Positions 1-9,035 are shown, counted from the stretch's first letter. The stretch is DNA of 64,000 nt from an uncultured cyanobacterium (GCA_903903925.1 CAIVAU010000183.1:81782-145781); one strand, 5' to 3'. Translations and numbers: made by a program. Notes: a model not told the origin generated them from the sequence alone.

Positions 1-1187
1 GTTCCAGACCCGACTTTACCGGCGTTACCAGTCAACAATGCTGTGTTAGCGATACTAAAAATATTATCCACTCCATTTTCTTGCTGGGTAACGCCCATAG
101 CCCAAGCAAAGACAACTTTGTCAGACTCCCAGATCATCTGGGCCGCCTGTTCAATGAGATCCCTCGATATACCGCAAACCTGTACAATATTTTCCCATGA
201 GGTAGATTGAGCGTGTTCTATGACTGCTTCCCATCCCTGAGTATACTTTTGAAGATAGGAGTATTGAACCGTACCCCGTTCGATTAAAGACTTTTGAATG
301 CCAACAAACAGGGCTACATCACTACCAGGAACAGGTTGGAGGTACAGCGAGGAAATATCAGAACCCGTGAACAAAGATTTGATGGGATAAGCAGGAGAAG
401 CAAATTTGACTAATCCGACTTCCACCACTGGGTTAACAACAATAACTTTGCCGCCCCTTTCCCGCAGCTGGATCAACTCGTTCATCAGGCGGGGGTGATT
501 TGCTGGGGCGTTTGATCCTATAAGTACAATACAGTCAGATTGTTTGAGATTTTCCAGACTCACCATTGAAGTTCCAGAACCGAACATCTCCTTTAGCCCA
601 ACTGTAGAAGCAGCATGGCACAAATCGGAACAATCGGCTAGGTTGTTGGAACCCATAGCACGAATCATTAATTGCAGTAAGTAGGCTGCTTCATTGGAAG
701 AACGACCTGAACTGTAGGAAGCTATTCGTTCAGATTTTTTGCGAAATGAGGCTTCAGCAATTCGATAAATTTCTGACCATGAGATTCTTTCATAGTGTGA
801 TTTTCCTTCCCGAAGAATGACTGGGAAACTTAAACGACCTAATTTGTCAGCTTCTTGAGATGTGAGTTGCTTGAGATCATCTATACTATGCTGAGCAAAA
901 AAGTGTTGACGGACTGGTTCTTGTAATTCTGCGGCGATCGCCTCAACGCTTTTAGCACAACGTTGCAAAGTTTCGCCATCTTCATTTTTGAATCCTCCCT
1001 TCTGACCTCCTGTTCCCCAAGCACAAGAAAGACAGGCACTTTTATGAAACAATGTTTTCCACAGCAATAAGCCTTCAGGCGTCAGCGTTTTTTCTGCCCA
1101 ATAACCAACTATCGGCATTCCTCCACCCATGGTTGGCTTTGGGGAATCGGTATTGGGTTGCGGATCTGGCTTAATATCCCTGACCAT
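1..1187 (-). CDS. YdeP/FdhF-like molybdopterin oxidoreductase alpha subunit (3' part outside window)
   Basis: This reading frame is open from position 1187 to the window edge, giving about 395 N-terminal residues of a protein of the FdhF-like molybdopterin oxidoreductase branch typified by E. coli YdeP, usually about 750 residues. Visible features are an early Cys-x2-Cys (SACLSCAWGTGG), the YSSGRSSNEAAY segment, DLCHAAST, IVLIGSNAPANHPRLMNEL and AWAMGVTQQENGVDNI, all of which belong to the cofactor-binding core of that branch. The family is annotated as formate-dehydrogenase-like, but substrates of most members are unknown, so no reaction is assigned. The start is uncertain: in-frame ATGs lie at 1187, 1214 and 1241, none with a clear ribosome site. 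I chose 1187 because the residues after it look family-like. It is cytoplasmic, with no signal peptide seen. Confidence 0.85.
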   Translation of the reverse strand, partial: MVRDIKPDPQPNTDSPKPTMGGGMPIVGYWAEKTLTPEGLLLWKTLFHKSACLSCAWGTGGQKGGFKNEDGETLQRCAKSVEAIAAELQEPVRQHFFAQHSIDDLKQLTSQEADKLGRLSFPVILREGKSHYERISWSEIYRIAEASFRKKSERIASYSSGRSSNEAAYLLQLMIRAMGSNNLADCSDLCHAASTVGLKEMFGSGTSMVSLENLKQSDCIVLIGSNAPANHPRLMNELIQLRERGGKVIVVNPVVEVGLVKFASPAYPIKSLFTGSDISSLYLQPVPGSDVALFVGIQKSLIERGTVQYSYLQKYTQGWEAVIEHAQSTSWENIVQVCGISRDLIEQAAQMIWESDKVVFAWAMGVTQQENGVDNIFSIANTALLTGNAGKVGSG

Positions 1188-1260
1188 AACGAATAAAAGT
1201 GACAAGGAACTCATGTTGATGATGTTTTTATTTTGCCCCATCACATATACAGTTGGCTGA

Positions 1261-1458
1261 AATCATCATACGTTTGATTGCTTCGGTTGCGATCGGGACT
1301 ATGCGATCTTGCGGCTGTTGTGGGATAATGCAGTGCGAAGGAATGAGATTTCTAGTCTGTCGGTGGGAGACTTTGATGCCCAATCAGCCACCCTACAAAT
1401 TTTAGGTAAGGACAAGGGAACCAAGAATGACTTTAAAAGAGCAAAATCAACAACCTGA
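1261..1458 (+). pseudogene. Tyrosine recombinase (phage-type integrase) internal fragment
   Basis: The frame beginning at 1261 reads RDYAILRLLWDNAVRRNEIS, then SLSVGDFDAQSATL and ILGKDKGTK before diverging and reaching a TGA at 1456-1458. This is the segment around the first catalytic arginine of tyrosine site-specific recombinases (alignment R-R-x-E-hydrophobic, then the beta-hairpin with a G-K-x-x-K-G-x motif). No start codon, N-terminal SAM-like domain, HxxR box or catalytic tyrosine is present, so this is a roughly 60-residue fossil. It fills most of the gap between the oxidoreductase and the cupin gene and marks a former mobile element here. It does not explain bases 1459-1565, where I see nothing else. 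Confidence 0.75.
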
Positions 1459-1571
1459 ACCAACCTTCTGCAATTGTAGTAAATGGAATCGCCCTGCCTT
1501 TCTAAAGAATCAGGTTTCCCGATTCCTTAAGGAAAAGTAATATTGATTAAATTACCGCAAAAACGTTGACT

Positions 1572-2054
1572 ATGAGAAAAATCTGTGTGATTCTCCCATT
1601 AGCTATCCTAGCTTTTGATAGTGTAGTTGTTAACACTCAACAGACATCACTTGCCAATACTTACACTCAATCTGTCACCCGTGAAGTTTTAGCTAATGGT
1701 TATCCAAGTGTTGATAAAAAGCAAATTCTTGAGCTTGTACGTTATACAATTGCGCCAAGAACAAAACTTCCTACTCATACTCATCCAGGAATGCAGATTG
1801 AACGAGTAGAGGCGGGAACTTTAACTTATACTGTAGTGGAAGGAGAAGCTAAAGTAACAAAAGCTAACGGCACACAATTGATTCTTCAAAAAGAGAAAAC
1901 GGTACAGATGAGCGTGGGAGATTCTTTAGTGGAACCTGCCGGAATGGTTCATTATGGAGAAAACCTTTCAAACAAATCGGTTATTCTCTTGTCAGCTTCT
2001 CTATTTAATGCTAATCAACCAAAAGCTATTTTAACCAATCCTCAAAACAGATGA
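1572..2054 (+). CDS. Exported cupin-domain protein
   Basis: A 160-residue protein with an N-terminal hydrophobic segment (about residues 5-18) that looks like a signal peptide or anchor, followed by a single cupin fold. The cupin metal-binding pattern is visible as THTHPGMQIERVEAG (two His and a Glu) around residues 68-82 and PAGMVHYGENLS with a further His near residue 125. Such proteins bind a metal and may act as small dioxygenases, isomerases or sensors; substrate cannot be told from sequence. A TTG six bases upstream (1566) is in frame, but the ATG at 1572 is preferred. It stands alone between an integrase fossil and a repeat-rich gap, so no operon partner hints at function. Confidence 0.75.
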   Translation: MRKICVILPLAILAFDSVVVNTQQTSLANTYTQSVTREVLANGYPSVDKKQILELVRYTIAPRTKLPTHTHPGMQIERVEAGTLTYTVVEGEAKVTKANGTQLILQKEKTVQMSVGDSLVEPAGMVHYGENLSNKSVILLSASLFNANQPKAILTNPQNR

Positions 2055-2163
2055 ATTTGATCACAAGACCAACAAAAAACATGGAACTTTTGTGGGAGTG
2101 GCAACGGAGAAATTAATAGTTTATGGTGCTTTGTAATTCTGTCTCCTGACCGCCCTGCGGGAA

Positions 2164-2184
2164 GTCAAAAGTCAAAAGTCAAAA
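2164..2184. repeat. Short tandem repeat, three copies of a 7-base GTCAAAA unit
   Basis: Three head-to-tail GTCAAAA units lie in the gap 2055-2274. Similar AAAAGTC/GACTTTT words recur at 9210-9242 and 50586-50605. This is the common cyanobacterial short tandemly repeated repetitive type; no coding role is seen. Confidence 0.7.
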
Positions 2185-2232
2185 GCACAAAAAGGTACAA
2201 GCCCCTGAATTCATTTATGGAGAAAGAAAAAA

Positions 2233-2250
2233 ATGTATTTCGAGACGCGT
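2233..2250. repeat. Dispersed repeat copy (partner at 59183-59200, opposite orientation)
   Basis: ATGTATTTCGAGACGCG here is matched on the other strand at 59183-59200, where the neighbouring A/T-rich tract is also similar. Both copies are in intergenic DNA. The function is unknown. Confidence 0.65.
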
Positions 2251-2274
2251 AGCGCAAAAAATACTACGTCCTTA

Positions 2275-2517
2275 TTACAAGCCCTTAAATTTATTTATGG
2301 GGTTCTTACTTTTGAATTTTGAATTTTGAATTGGAGCGAAGCGACTTGACCATCCCACATTCACAACCATATAATGGTCTTGTTTTGTATCAAAAACAGT
2401 GTAACAATCAATCTTTCCATTTGCTATTGGAATAGCAGCATAAGCCGTCAACAATGACTGAATGATATTACGATAAGACTCTAGTTTATCCCTAGGAAAT
2501 AACGATACTGTAATCAA
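2275..2517 (-). pseudogene. XisI-like protein, C-terminus lost and replaced by repeat-derived tail
   Basis: Residues 10-56 (DKLESYRNIIQSLLTAYA, GKIDCYTVFDTKQDHYMVVN, VGW) match the N-terminal half of XisI-family proteins, named after the controlling factor for fdxN-element excision in heterocystous cyanobacteria and now found widely as XisH/XisI pairs. Family members are about 110 residues long. Here the homology stops at VGW, and the remaining residues are translated from an intergenic repeat (AATTCAAAATTCAAAA-type) that runs into the gene. No xisH partner is present. The gene lies head-to-head with the aldo/keto reductase, starts only three bases apart. It is most likely non-functional. Confidence 0.75.
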
Positions 2518-2520
2518 GTG

Positions 2521-3702
2521 ATGTTATACAGAAGATTTGGGCGCACGGAATTACAAATGCCTGTCTTTTCCTGTGGCGGCATGAGATACCAATATAAATG
2601 GCAGGATGTTCCGCTATCGGAAATACCTCGCAAGAATCAGGAAAATCTAGAAGCGACGATTCGACGGTCAATAGAACTGGGAATTAATCACATTGAAACT
2701 GCCCGTGGTTACGGTAGTTCGGAAATGCAGTTAGGGCAAATTTTGCCAACTTTGCCTCGCGAAGAGTTGATTGTGCAAACAAAAGTCAGTCCTCAGGCAG
2801 ATGCTAAAGAATTTCAACGTGAATTTGAAAAATCACTGGGATATTTCCGCCTAGATTATGTTGATTTGCTGGCGTTACACGGCATCAACAATGCTGAGCT
2901 TCTAGACTATAGCATTCGTCCTGGTGGTTGTTTGGATGTAGCAAAAAAGTTACAAGCCGAGGGAAAAGTTAAATTTATCGGCTTTTCCACCCATGGTCCA
3001 ACAGATATTATCGTCCAGGCAATTCATACGAACCAATTCGATTACGTTAACCTACACTGGTATTACATTAATCAAGTTAATTGGGCTGCTATTGAAGCTG
3101 CAAAGAGTCACGATATCGGGGTATTTATCATCAGCCCATCAGATAAAGGGGGACTGTTATATAACCCGCCACCAAAATTAGTCAATCTTTGCGCCCCTTT
3201 ATCACCCATGGTGTTTAATGATTTGTTTTGCTTGAGTCATTCCCAAGTACATACTCTCAGTTTAGGGGCAGCAAAACCAGAAGATTTTGACGAGCACCTA
3301 AAGACTTTAGAATTGTTAGATGATGCTTCGGAAATTTTGCCACCAATTTTGGCACGGTTGGAGGAAGAAGCGATCGCCACTTTAGGAGAAGACTGGGTGA
3401 AAACCTGGCACGTCAATTTACCAACTATTGCCGAAACTCCTGGGGAGGTGAATATTCCGGCCATTTTGTGGCTCTGGAATCTAGCGATTGCCTATGATAT
3501 GCTGGACTATGCCAAAATGCGATACAACCTGCTTGGCAATGCTAATCACTGGTTTCCTGGTAACAAAGCAGACCAGCTGGATCAACTCGACCTACATGCG
3601 TGTCTTAGCCGCAATCCCCATGCTGACAAAATTCCCGGTGTACTTGCACAGGCGCATCAGCTTTTAATTGGTGAAGAGGTGAAGCGATTGTCGCAAAGTT
3701 AG
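2521..3702 (+). CDS. Aldo/keto reductase family oxidoreductase
   Basis: A 393-residue cytoplasmic oxidoreductase with a TIM-barrel aldo/keto reductase domain over about residues 1-270. LYRRFGRTELQMPVFSCGGM at the N-terminus, HIETARGYGSSEMQLG (the catalytic Asp position is Glu-Thr-Ala here, with Tyr retained in GYG), QTKVSP and YVDLLALHGI are the usual barrel strands; KFIGFSTHG and ISPSDKGG follow. The C-terminal 100 residues correspond to the helical extension that in related enzymes carries a ferredoxin-type cluster, but only one Cys (DLHACLSRNP) is left, so no 4Fe-4S site is expected. A GTG at 2518 is also in frame; the ATG at 2521 is preferred. The natural substrate is unknown. Confidence 0.85.
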   Translation: MLYRRFGRTELQMPVFSCGGMRYQYKWQDVPLSEIPRKNQENLEATIRRSIELGINHIETARGYGSSEMQLGQILPTLPREELIVQTKVSPQADAKEFQREFEKSLGYFRLDYVDLLALHGINNAELLDYSIRPGGCLDVAKKLQAEGKVKFIGFSTHGPTDIIVQAIHTNQFDYVNLHWYYINQVNWAAIEAAKSHDIGVFIISPSDKGGLLYNPPPKLVNLCAPLSPMVFNDLFCLSHSQVHTLSLGAAKPEDFDEHLKTLELLDDASEILPPILARLEEEAIATLGEDWVKTWHVNLPTIAETPGEVNIPAILWLWNLAIAYDMLDYAKMRYNLLGNANHWFPGNKADQLDQLDLHACLSRNPHADKIPGVLAQAHQLLIGEEVKRLSQS

Positions 3703-3708
3703 TTGTTA

Positions 3709-3742
3709 GTTGTTAGTGGTTGTCCTACTATCCGCTAACAAC
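3709..3742. terminator. Stem-loop between convergent genes, likely bidirectional terminator
   Basis: GTTGTTAGTGG pairs with CCGCTAACAAC (one mismatch) across a 12-base loop. It sits between the ends of the aldo/keto reductase (+) and lnt (-) genes, the expected place for a shared terminator; no strong T-run follows. Confidence 0.55.
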
Positions 3743-3768
3743 ATTAAGAAAGCTGTTTTAAAATTGAG

Positions 3769-5352
3769 CTAACGCTGTGCTTCATTCCGCCAGAAAATAT
3801 TTAAACCCCATGCTAAAGTACCCAACACTAACAATAAAGGCATCAACCAATCACCCCAACGCACGTAAAGGGTCTGGGTTTGTCGTCGATAAATAGTTTC
3901 TGCATGAACTTGGTAGGTATTATATCCAGAAATCCACAAAGTTCTCCCATGAGGATCAACAAAGGCTGAATATCCAGTATTCGTTGCCCGCACTGCCCAT
4001 CGATCATTCTCAATTGCCCGCATGATATCCTGAGCATGATGTTGGGCTGGCATGACTGGACTAAAATGGGCATCGTTAGAAGGGCTAAGGATAAATTGTC
4101 CACCTGCTGCTGCTTGACGGCGGAAGTGTTCAGCAAAGGTAGATTCGTAACAAATACCAACAATCGCACGACCAAAAGGCGTGTCAAATACCTGATTGGG
4201 TGGACCTGGAACTTGGTGTTCATCTAAGGGTGACAGTCGCTTCACGATCGCCCCTAAAATTGGTTCAAAGGGAATGTATTCCCCAATCGGTACCATCTTG
4301 ACTTTGCCGTAGTGACTCTTAATCTCTCCATCCCGACCGAAAGTAAACAAGCTATTTGTATAGCCATCTCCTTGTCCTTGTGTATAAAAACCTCCAATCC
4401 AAGCAACCACAGCTTTTTCCCGCACTGCTGCTACTAAGGAACTTTGGATAATCTTATCCTGGAAAAATGGCAAGGCTCCTTCTGGAGTTAAAACTGCATC
4501 TACACCTTGATTTGCTAAGCTTAAATATCCACTGGTATAACCTTCGATTGCCCGACGAAAACCTTCTGGATAAAGCTTGATTTGGTTAGGGACGTTGCCT
4601 TGAATGATCCCCACTTTTAATTCAGATGCTGGTGTTTGTACGAGGGGACGAGTGTATAGTTCAAAACCAATCAAGTGGAGCGTAACGACGAGTGTAACGG
4701 CGATCGCCAGATATTTATTCGCCCATCGGTTGATCCACGCCTCTGCTACCAAGCCATTGACTGCAACAAGACTTGCTGTGACTGCACTTGGACCACTGAG
4801 TTGACCAAGGTGTAAAATAACTAGATTATGAGGACTTTGAGTGTATGCCAGATAAGTCCAATCGAGAGGACCTTGACTCCACAGAACTTCCAAACCACAC
4901 CAGAGGGCTGTACCAACTAAGACACGAATCAACGGATTTTGGATTTTGGCTGCCCTCATAGCCGTCGCCCAAACCACGACTAATGCCGCACCCCAAAGAG
5001 TGATGAATGCCCAGCAAAATAGGGCGATCGCCAGACTTGCCAACCACGGAACACCCATCCAAGTCATAGGATGAATCCCCGTAATCCAGTATAAAGCAAC
5101 GCCGTGATAACCGATCCCCCAGAGGAGGGCGAGGAGAGAGGGTGATGGACGAGAGGGGGGAGAGGGGGGAGTTTTAGTTTTTGGGTGTGTAGGATTAATA
5201 ATTACCACCCACAAAGGCGCTAGGGCAATCCAAGCCAAAAACCAAGCACCTACAGGGGCGACTGTAAACCCCATCAACAGACCGCTAATCAAAGCAGTTA
5301 TGAGTTTTAATTTATGAGTTTTAAGTAGGAAAATAATTTTTAAACTCCTCAC
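3769..5352 (-). CDS. lnt: Apolipoprotein N-acyltransferase
   Basis: A membrane enzyme that transfers an acyl chain from phospholipid to the N-terminal diacylglyceryl-Cys of lipoproteins, the last step of lipoprotein maturation. The N-terminal 230 residues hold six or so hydrophobic helices and the C-terminal part is a nitrilase-type domain. The catalytic triad is visible as Glu291 (LTPEGALPF), Lys350 (YGKVKMVPIGE) and Cys401 (GICYEST). The length (527) is normal. Two oddities: the only upstream start is a GTG at 5352 that lies inside the TGAGGAGT-type repeat, and residues about 53-72 are a Thr/Pro/Ser-rich stretch (KTKTPPSPPSRPSPS) encoded by purine-rich low-complexity DNA at 5148-5190, probably a repeat that entered a loop between two helices. 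It follows gyrA in the same direction after 73 bases, so co-transcription is possible. Confidence 0.92.
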   Translation of the reverse strand: MRSLKIIFLLKTHKLKLITALISGLLMGFTVAPVGAWFLAWIALAPLWVVIINPTHPKTKTPPSPPSRPSPSLLALLWGIGYHGVALYWITGIHPMTWMGVPWLASLAIALFCWAFITLWGAALVVVWATAMRAAKIQNPLIRVLVGTALWCGLEVLWSQGPLDWTYLAYTQSPHNLVILHLGQLSGPSAVTASLVAVNGLVAEAWINRWANKYLAIAVTLVVTLHLIGFELYTRPLVQTPASELKVGIIQGNVPNQIKLYPEGFRRAIEGYTSGYLSLANQGVDAVLTPEGALPFFQDKIIQSSLVAAVREKAVVAWIGGFYTQGQGDGYTNSLFTFGRDGEIKSHYGKVKMVPIGEYIPFEPILGAIVKRLSPLDEHQVPGPPNQVFDTPFGRAIVGICYESTFAEHFRRQAAAGGQFILSPSNDAHFSPVMPAQHHAQDIMRAIENDRWAVRATNTGYSAFVDPHGRTLWISGYNTYQVHAETIYRRQTQTLYVRWGDWLMPLLLVLGTLAWGLNIFWRNEAQR

Positions 5353-5430
5353 TCCCGACTCCTCACTCCCGACTCCTAACTCCTAACTCCCGACTCCTAA
5401 CTCCTAACTCCCGACTCCTGACTCCTCAGT
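5343..5430. repeat. Short tandem repeat block, 7-base units of the ACTCCT/ACTCCC type
   Basis: About twelve head-to-tail heptamers (CTCCTCA, CTCCCGA, CTCCTAA, CTCCTGA) fill the gap between gyrA and lnt and touch both gene ends: they supply the GTG start of lnt and run to the gyrA stop. Related blocks occur at 18279-18325, 43461-43484 and 58133-58169. Confidence 0.9.
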
Positions 5431-8026
5431 CATCAGTATTCTCCGCCACATCACCACTATCAGGAGGAATGATTGCGACTCCGGTAATTGCATCATCTTC
5501 GTCTAGACGTTGCACTCGCACCCCAGTTGCCGATCGCGATTGTATAGAGATAGCATTTACTGCCTGCCGGATGATGATACCACGATTAGTGACCATCATG
5601 ATTTCATTGTCGCTGTTGACAATATGTAGGGTTGCGAGTTGGTCTTTGGTTTTCCGGTTTTTGAATTTGGTTGCCATTAAACCCTGACCTGCACGCTTTT
5701 GTAGGCGGAATTGGGCTACTGGTACGCGCTTGCCATATCCTCCCGTTGTAATCACTAACACCCAAGGACCAGCACTGCCGTTGCTAGGTACTTCTACAGA
5801 CTCTTCAGTCTCTATCTCTTCGACGATTTCGACTTCTTCGAGTTCAGCTTCTGTGTCTGTACTCTCTGTATTCAAGGTGTCTAGAATGGCAGATGGCAAA
5901 ATATCCATACCGACTAATTCATCTTGATCTCGGAGTTTCATGGATTTCACCCCACGAGTTGCACGTCCTAGGGGACGCAGTTGTTCGTGGTTGCATCTAA
6001 AGTGAATTGCCATACCTCGGCGAGAACCAACGATAACGCTGTCTTCAACTCTAGCGCGTCGCACCCAGCGGAGTTGGTCGCCTTCTTCTAGGGAAATAGC
6101 AATCAACCCATTGGCACGAATGTGGCTAAATGCTGCCAGTTCAGTTTTTTTGATGTTACCGCCTTTGGTGAGCATGACTAAATATTCGTCGCTACTAAAT
6201 TCGGCAACAGGGACTATGGAGGTGATTTTTTCCTCTTTAGGAATAGGTAGCATTTGTACAATTGGTGTACCGCGACTGATCCGAGAACCCACTGGAATTT
6301 GATAGGCTTTCAGACAGTAGACGACACCGCGATCGCTAAAGAATAAAACACTGTCATGGTCGCAGCAAGTCAAGAAATGCTCAACGGTGTCATCCTCTTT
6401 TACCTTTGCTGCTGCTTTGCCTCTTGTGGCACGGCTTTGCGCTTCAAAGGTGTTGACTGGCATCCGTTTGATGTAGCCTTGTGTGGTGAGTAGAATGATT
6501 GCTTTTTCGTTAGCAATCAGGTCTTGGTCTTCTATCTCTCCTTCACTCAGTGAAATAACTGTGCGCCGTGGTGTGGTGTGGGCGTCTCTCAGTTGCCTGA
6601 CTTCGGTTTCAATAATTTCTAGCACCCGTTCCCGCCGTGCCAAAATATCTTGCAAGTCAGCAATTTGCGCTTGTAAATCTTCGTGTTCAGAGCGAATTTT
6701 ATCGGCTTCAAGGGCGGTCAAACGCCGTAGTTGCATTTGCAAAATTGCATCTGCTTGCGCTTCCGAAAGTCCGTATGTTGTGACTAACTCTCCTTTAGCT
6801 GTAGGTGCATCGGGTGCTTGACGAATCAAGCGAATAATTGCATCTAAGTGGGACAGGGCAATTAATAACCCTTGTAGGATGTGATCCCGTTCCTCAGCTT
6901 TCCGCAATTCGTAGCGGGTGCGTCTAGCAATGGATTCAATGCGGAAGTCGAGGAAAACGCTTAAGAACTGCTTCAGGGTGAGTATTTGGGGTTCGCCATT
7001 TACCAGCGCCAGCATATTTGCCCCAAAATTTGCTTGCAGCGGCGTTTGCTTATAGAGATTATTCAGCACGACACGGGGATAGGCATCGCGCTTCAGTTCG
7101 ATCACAATTCGCATTCCATCGCGATCGCTTTCATCCCGGATATCTGCAATCCCCTCAAGCCGCTTTTCATTCACCATCTCAGCGATCTTTTCAATCATCG
7201 CTGCTTTGTTGGTTTGGTAGGGCAATTCAGTGATGATAATTGCTTCTCTTTCTGGGCGTCCCCGCTGTTCTATGGTTTCAATATTAGCCACGCCGCGCAT
7301 GGTGATCGAACCACGCCCAGTGGTATAAGCTTCTTTAATTGCTCCTGTTCCTAGAATCTGACCCCCAGTAGGAAAGTCAGGGCCAGGAATATACTGCATG
7401 AGCTGGATATCAGTAATTTCCGGGTTTTGAATCAGTGCGGTGAATCCATCAATCAATTCACCCAAGTTGTGGGGAGGGATGTTGGTTGCCATCCCCACAG
7501 CAATCCCAGAGGACCCATTGAGTAGTAACTGTGGGATACGTGCTGGCAGGACTGTCGGTTCTTGCTGAGAACCATCGAAGTTATCAACAAAATCTACGGT
7601 TTCTGATTCGATATCTTGTAGTAGGGCAGCGCCTGTTAAAGCTTGCAAGCGACATTCTGTGTATCGCATTGCTGCTGGTGGATCGTTGTCCACTGACCCG
7701 AAGTTCCCATGTCCTGCGATTAAAGGCGCTCTCATAGAAAAGTCCTGCGCCATTCTCACTAAGGCATCATACACTGCTGTGTCGCCGTGGGGATGATATT
7801 TACCCAGTACTTCCCCTACCACACGAGCGCATTTCCGATAGGGGCGCTCATGAATCAGCCCCAGTTCATGCATAGCGTAGAGAATGCGACGATGCACAGG
7901 TTTCAGACCATCCCTGGCATCTGGTAGCGCCCGACCTACAATTACGCTCATGGCGTATTCTAAATAAGACCGGGACATTTCATTCCGCAGATCTGTTGGG
8001 ATAATCCTCTCCTGAGAGGTTGTCAT
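5426..8026 (-). CDS. gyrA: DNA gyrase/topoisomerase IV subunit A
   Basis: The 866-residue subunit A of a type IIA topoisomerase, which forms the DNA cleavage gate and wraps DNA; partner GyrB is not in the window. The N-terminal start RNEMSRSYLEYAMSVIVGRA, the winged-helix region HPHGDTAVYDALVRMAQDF (residue 83 is Thr, 87 Asp by E. coli numbering) and the catalytic Tyr122 in AAMRYTECRL are intact. The tower and coiled-coil arm follow to about residue 500. The C-terminal beta-pinwheel begins at LTTQGYIKRMPVNTFEAQSR; its box reads ATRGKAAAKVKEDD rather than the classical QRRGGKG, as expected of the cyanobacterial GyrA type. An acidic insert (about residues 705-735, ELEEVEIVEEIETEES) sits between pinwheel blades. 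I choose GyrA over ParC because of the full pinwheel, with some residual doubt. Confidence 0.93.
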   Translation of the reverse strand: MTTSQERIIPTDLRNEMSRSYLEYAMSVIVGRALPDARDGLKPVHRRILYAMHELGLIHERPYRKCARVVGEVLGKYHPHGDTAVYDALVRMAQDFSMRAPLIAGHGNFGSVDNDPPAAMRYTECRLQALTGAALLQDIESETVDFVDNFDGSQQEPTVLPARIPQLLLNGSSGIAVGMATNIPPHNLGELIDGFTALIQNPEITDIQLMQYIPGPDFPTGGQILGTGAIKEAYTTGRGSITMRGVANIETIEQRGRPEREAIIITELPYQTNKAAMIEKIAEMVNEKRLEGIADIRDESDRDGMRIVIELKRDAYPRVVLNNLYKQTPLQANFGANMLALVNGEPQILTLKQFLSVFLDFRIESIARRTRYELRKAEERDHILQGLLIALSHLDAIIRLIRQAPDAPTAKGELVTTYGLSEAQADAILQMQLRRLTALEADKIRSEHEDLQAQIADLQDILARRERVLEIIETEVRQLRDAHTTPRRTVISLSEGEIEDQDLIANEKAIILLTTQGYIKRMPVNTFEAQSRATRGKAAAKVKEDDTVEHFLTCCDHDSVLFFSDRGVVYCLKAYQIPVGSRISRGTPIVQMLPIPKEEKITSIVPVAEFSSDEYLVMLTKGGNIKKTELAAFSHIRANGLIAISLEEGDQLRWVRRARVEDSVIVGSRRGMAIHFRCNHEQLRPLGRATRGVKSMKLRDQDELVGMDILPSAILDTLNTESTDTEAELEEVEIVEEIETEESVEVPSNGSAGPWVLVITTGGYGKRVPVAQFRLQKRAGQGLMATKFKNRKTKDQLATLHIVNSDNEIMMVTNRGIIIRQAVNAISIQSRSATGVRVQRLDEDDAITGVAIIPPDSGDVAENTDD

Positions 8027-8255
8027 AACCTAAAAAACTCCAAAAATCGTAATTTTTAGCCTTTACGCTGAAAAAACAGTAAGTTTAGACCAAATTACCG
8101 TTAAATAATAGCTATATTCTGGTACTATTCTATCACATCTTCCTGTTTTCGGAGTGGGAAGTGGGGGCGCAGGGAAGCGAGGGATTTTGGCGGTTTTGTT
8201 AGACTAATGAGTTGTGAGTAGCGCAACCAAAAGTTAATTATCCTGGAGACTTCAT

Positions 8256-9035
8256 ATGCAGCCATACGATCAAAGGTCTATGAAAATAATCCAGGCATCG
8301 CGTCTTCAAGATGACTGGAAGGACACTGCCTTGGGATTAATTTCAACCCGCAGTTTTCCTGCAATAGTTGGCACGGCAGACATGATGCTAAAATCTGCCG
8401 GAGTTCACCTAGTTGGGTATGAAAAAATTGGTGGTGGTTACTGTACCGCGATTATTCGAGGTGGAATTGCTGATGTCCGTCTAGCGGTAGAGGCTGGTGT
8501 TCAAACGGCAGAACAATTTGGTCAACTCATTTCTAGTTTAGTGATTCCCCGACCTTATCCCAACCTGGAGGTGATACTCCCGATTACGAGGCGGCTAAGT
8601 ATACTTACTGAGGGTCGTGCTTACAGCAAACTCTCAAATTTAGCAGTTGGTTTAGTAGAAACACGGGGATTTCCAGCAATGGTGGGAGCATCTGATGCTA
8701 TGCTCAAAGCTGCGGATGTTGAATTGGGAGCTTACGAAAAAATCGGGGGGGGTTTGTGTACAGCAATTATTCGTGGCTCCGTAGCCAACGTTGCGGTAGC
8801 AGTAGAAGCAGGTATGTACGAGGCAGAACGTATAGGGGAATTGAACTCAGTGATGGTCATTCCTCGTCCACTGGATGAATTAGAAGAAACCTTGCCGGTA
8901 GCAAGTTGCTGGATAGAAGAACGTCAACCGTTAAAGTTACCAATGAATATTAAAGAGAAAGAGCCAGTTCTTGAAGTAGAACTGGTAGAATTACCGGATC
9001 TAGCTAAGCTACCTGCAAAAATTGTCGAGGAATAA
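8256..9035 (+). CDS. ccmO: Carboxysome shell protein CcmO (tandem BMC domains)
   Basis: A 259-residue protein with two BMC shell domains, about residues 25-101 and 129-205, each carrying the pattern ALGLISTRSFPAIVGTAD / AVGLVETRGFPAMVGASDAM and YEKIGGG-CTAIIRG. This double-BMC arrangement is that of CcmO, a beta-carboxysome shell component that joins shell facets and is needed for carboxysome formation. The C-terminal 45 residues are acidic and charged. The ATG at 8256 has a GGAG ribosome site eight bases upstream, which supports it over the internal ATG at 8280. It is unlinked to ccmKLMN here, as ccmO satellites often are, and no other carboxysome gene is visible in the window apart from a bicarbonate-type transporter candidate at 51.6 kb. 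Confidence 0.92.
   Translation: MQPYDQRSMKIIQASRLQDDWKDTALGLISTRSFPAIVGTADMMLKSAGVHLVGYEKIGGGYCTAIIRGGIADVRLAVEAGVQTAEQFGQLISSLVIPRPYPNLEVILPITRRLSILTEGRAYSKLSNLAVGLVETRGFPAMVGASDAMLKAADVELGAYEKIGGGLCTAIIRGSVANVAVAVEAGMYEAERIGELNSVMVIPRPLDELEETLPVASCWIEERQPLKLPMNIKEKEPVLEVELVELPDLAKLPAKIVEE

Noticed and set aside
7765..7785. GyrA Thr83 as a quinolone-resistance change
   Set aside because: Thr occurs naturally at this position in several wild-type bacteria, so no resistance can be inferred from the residue alone.
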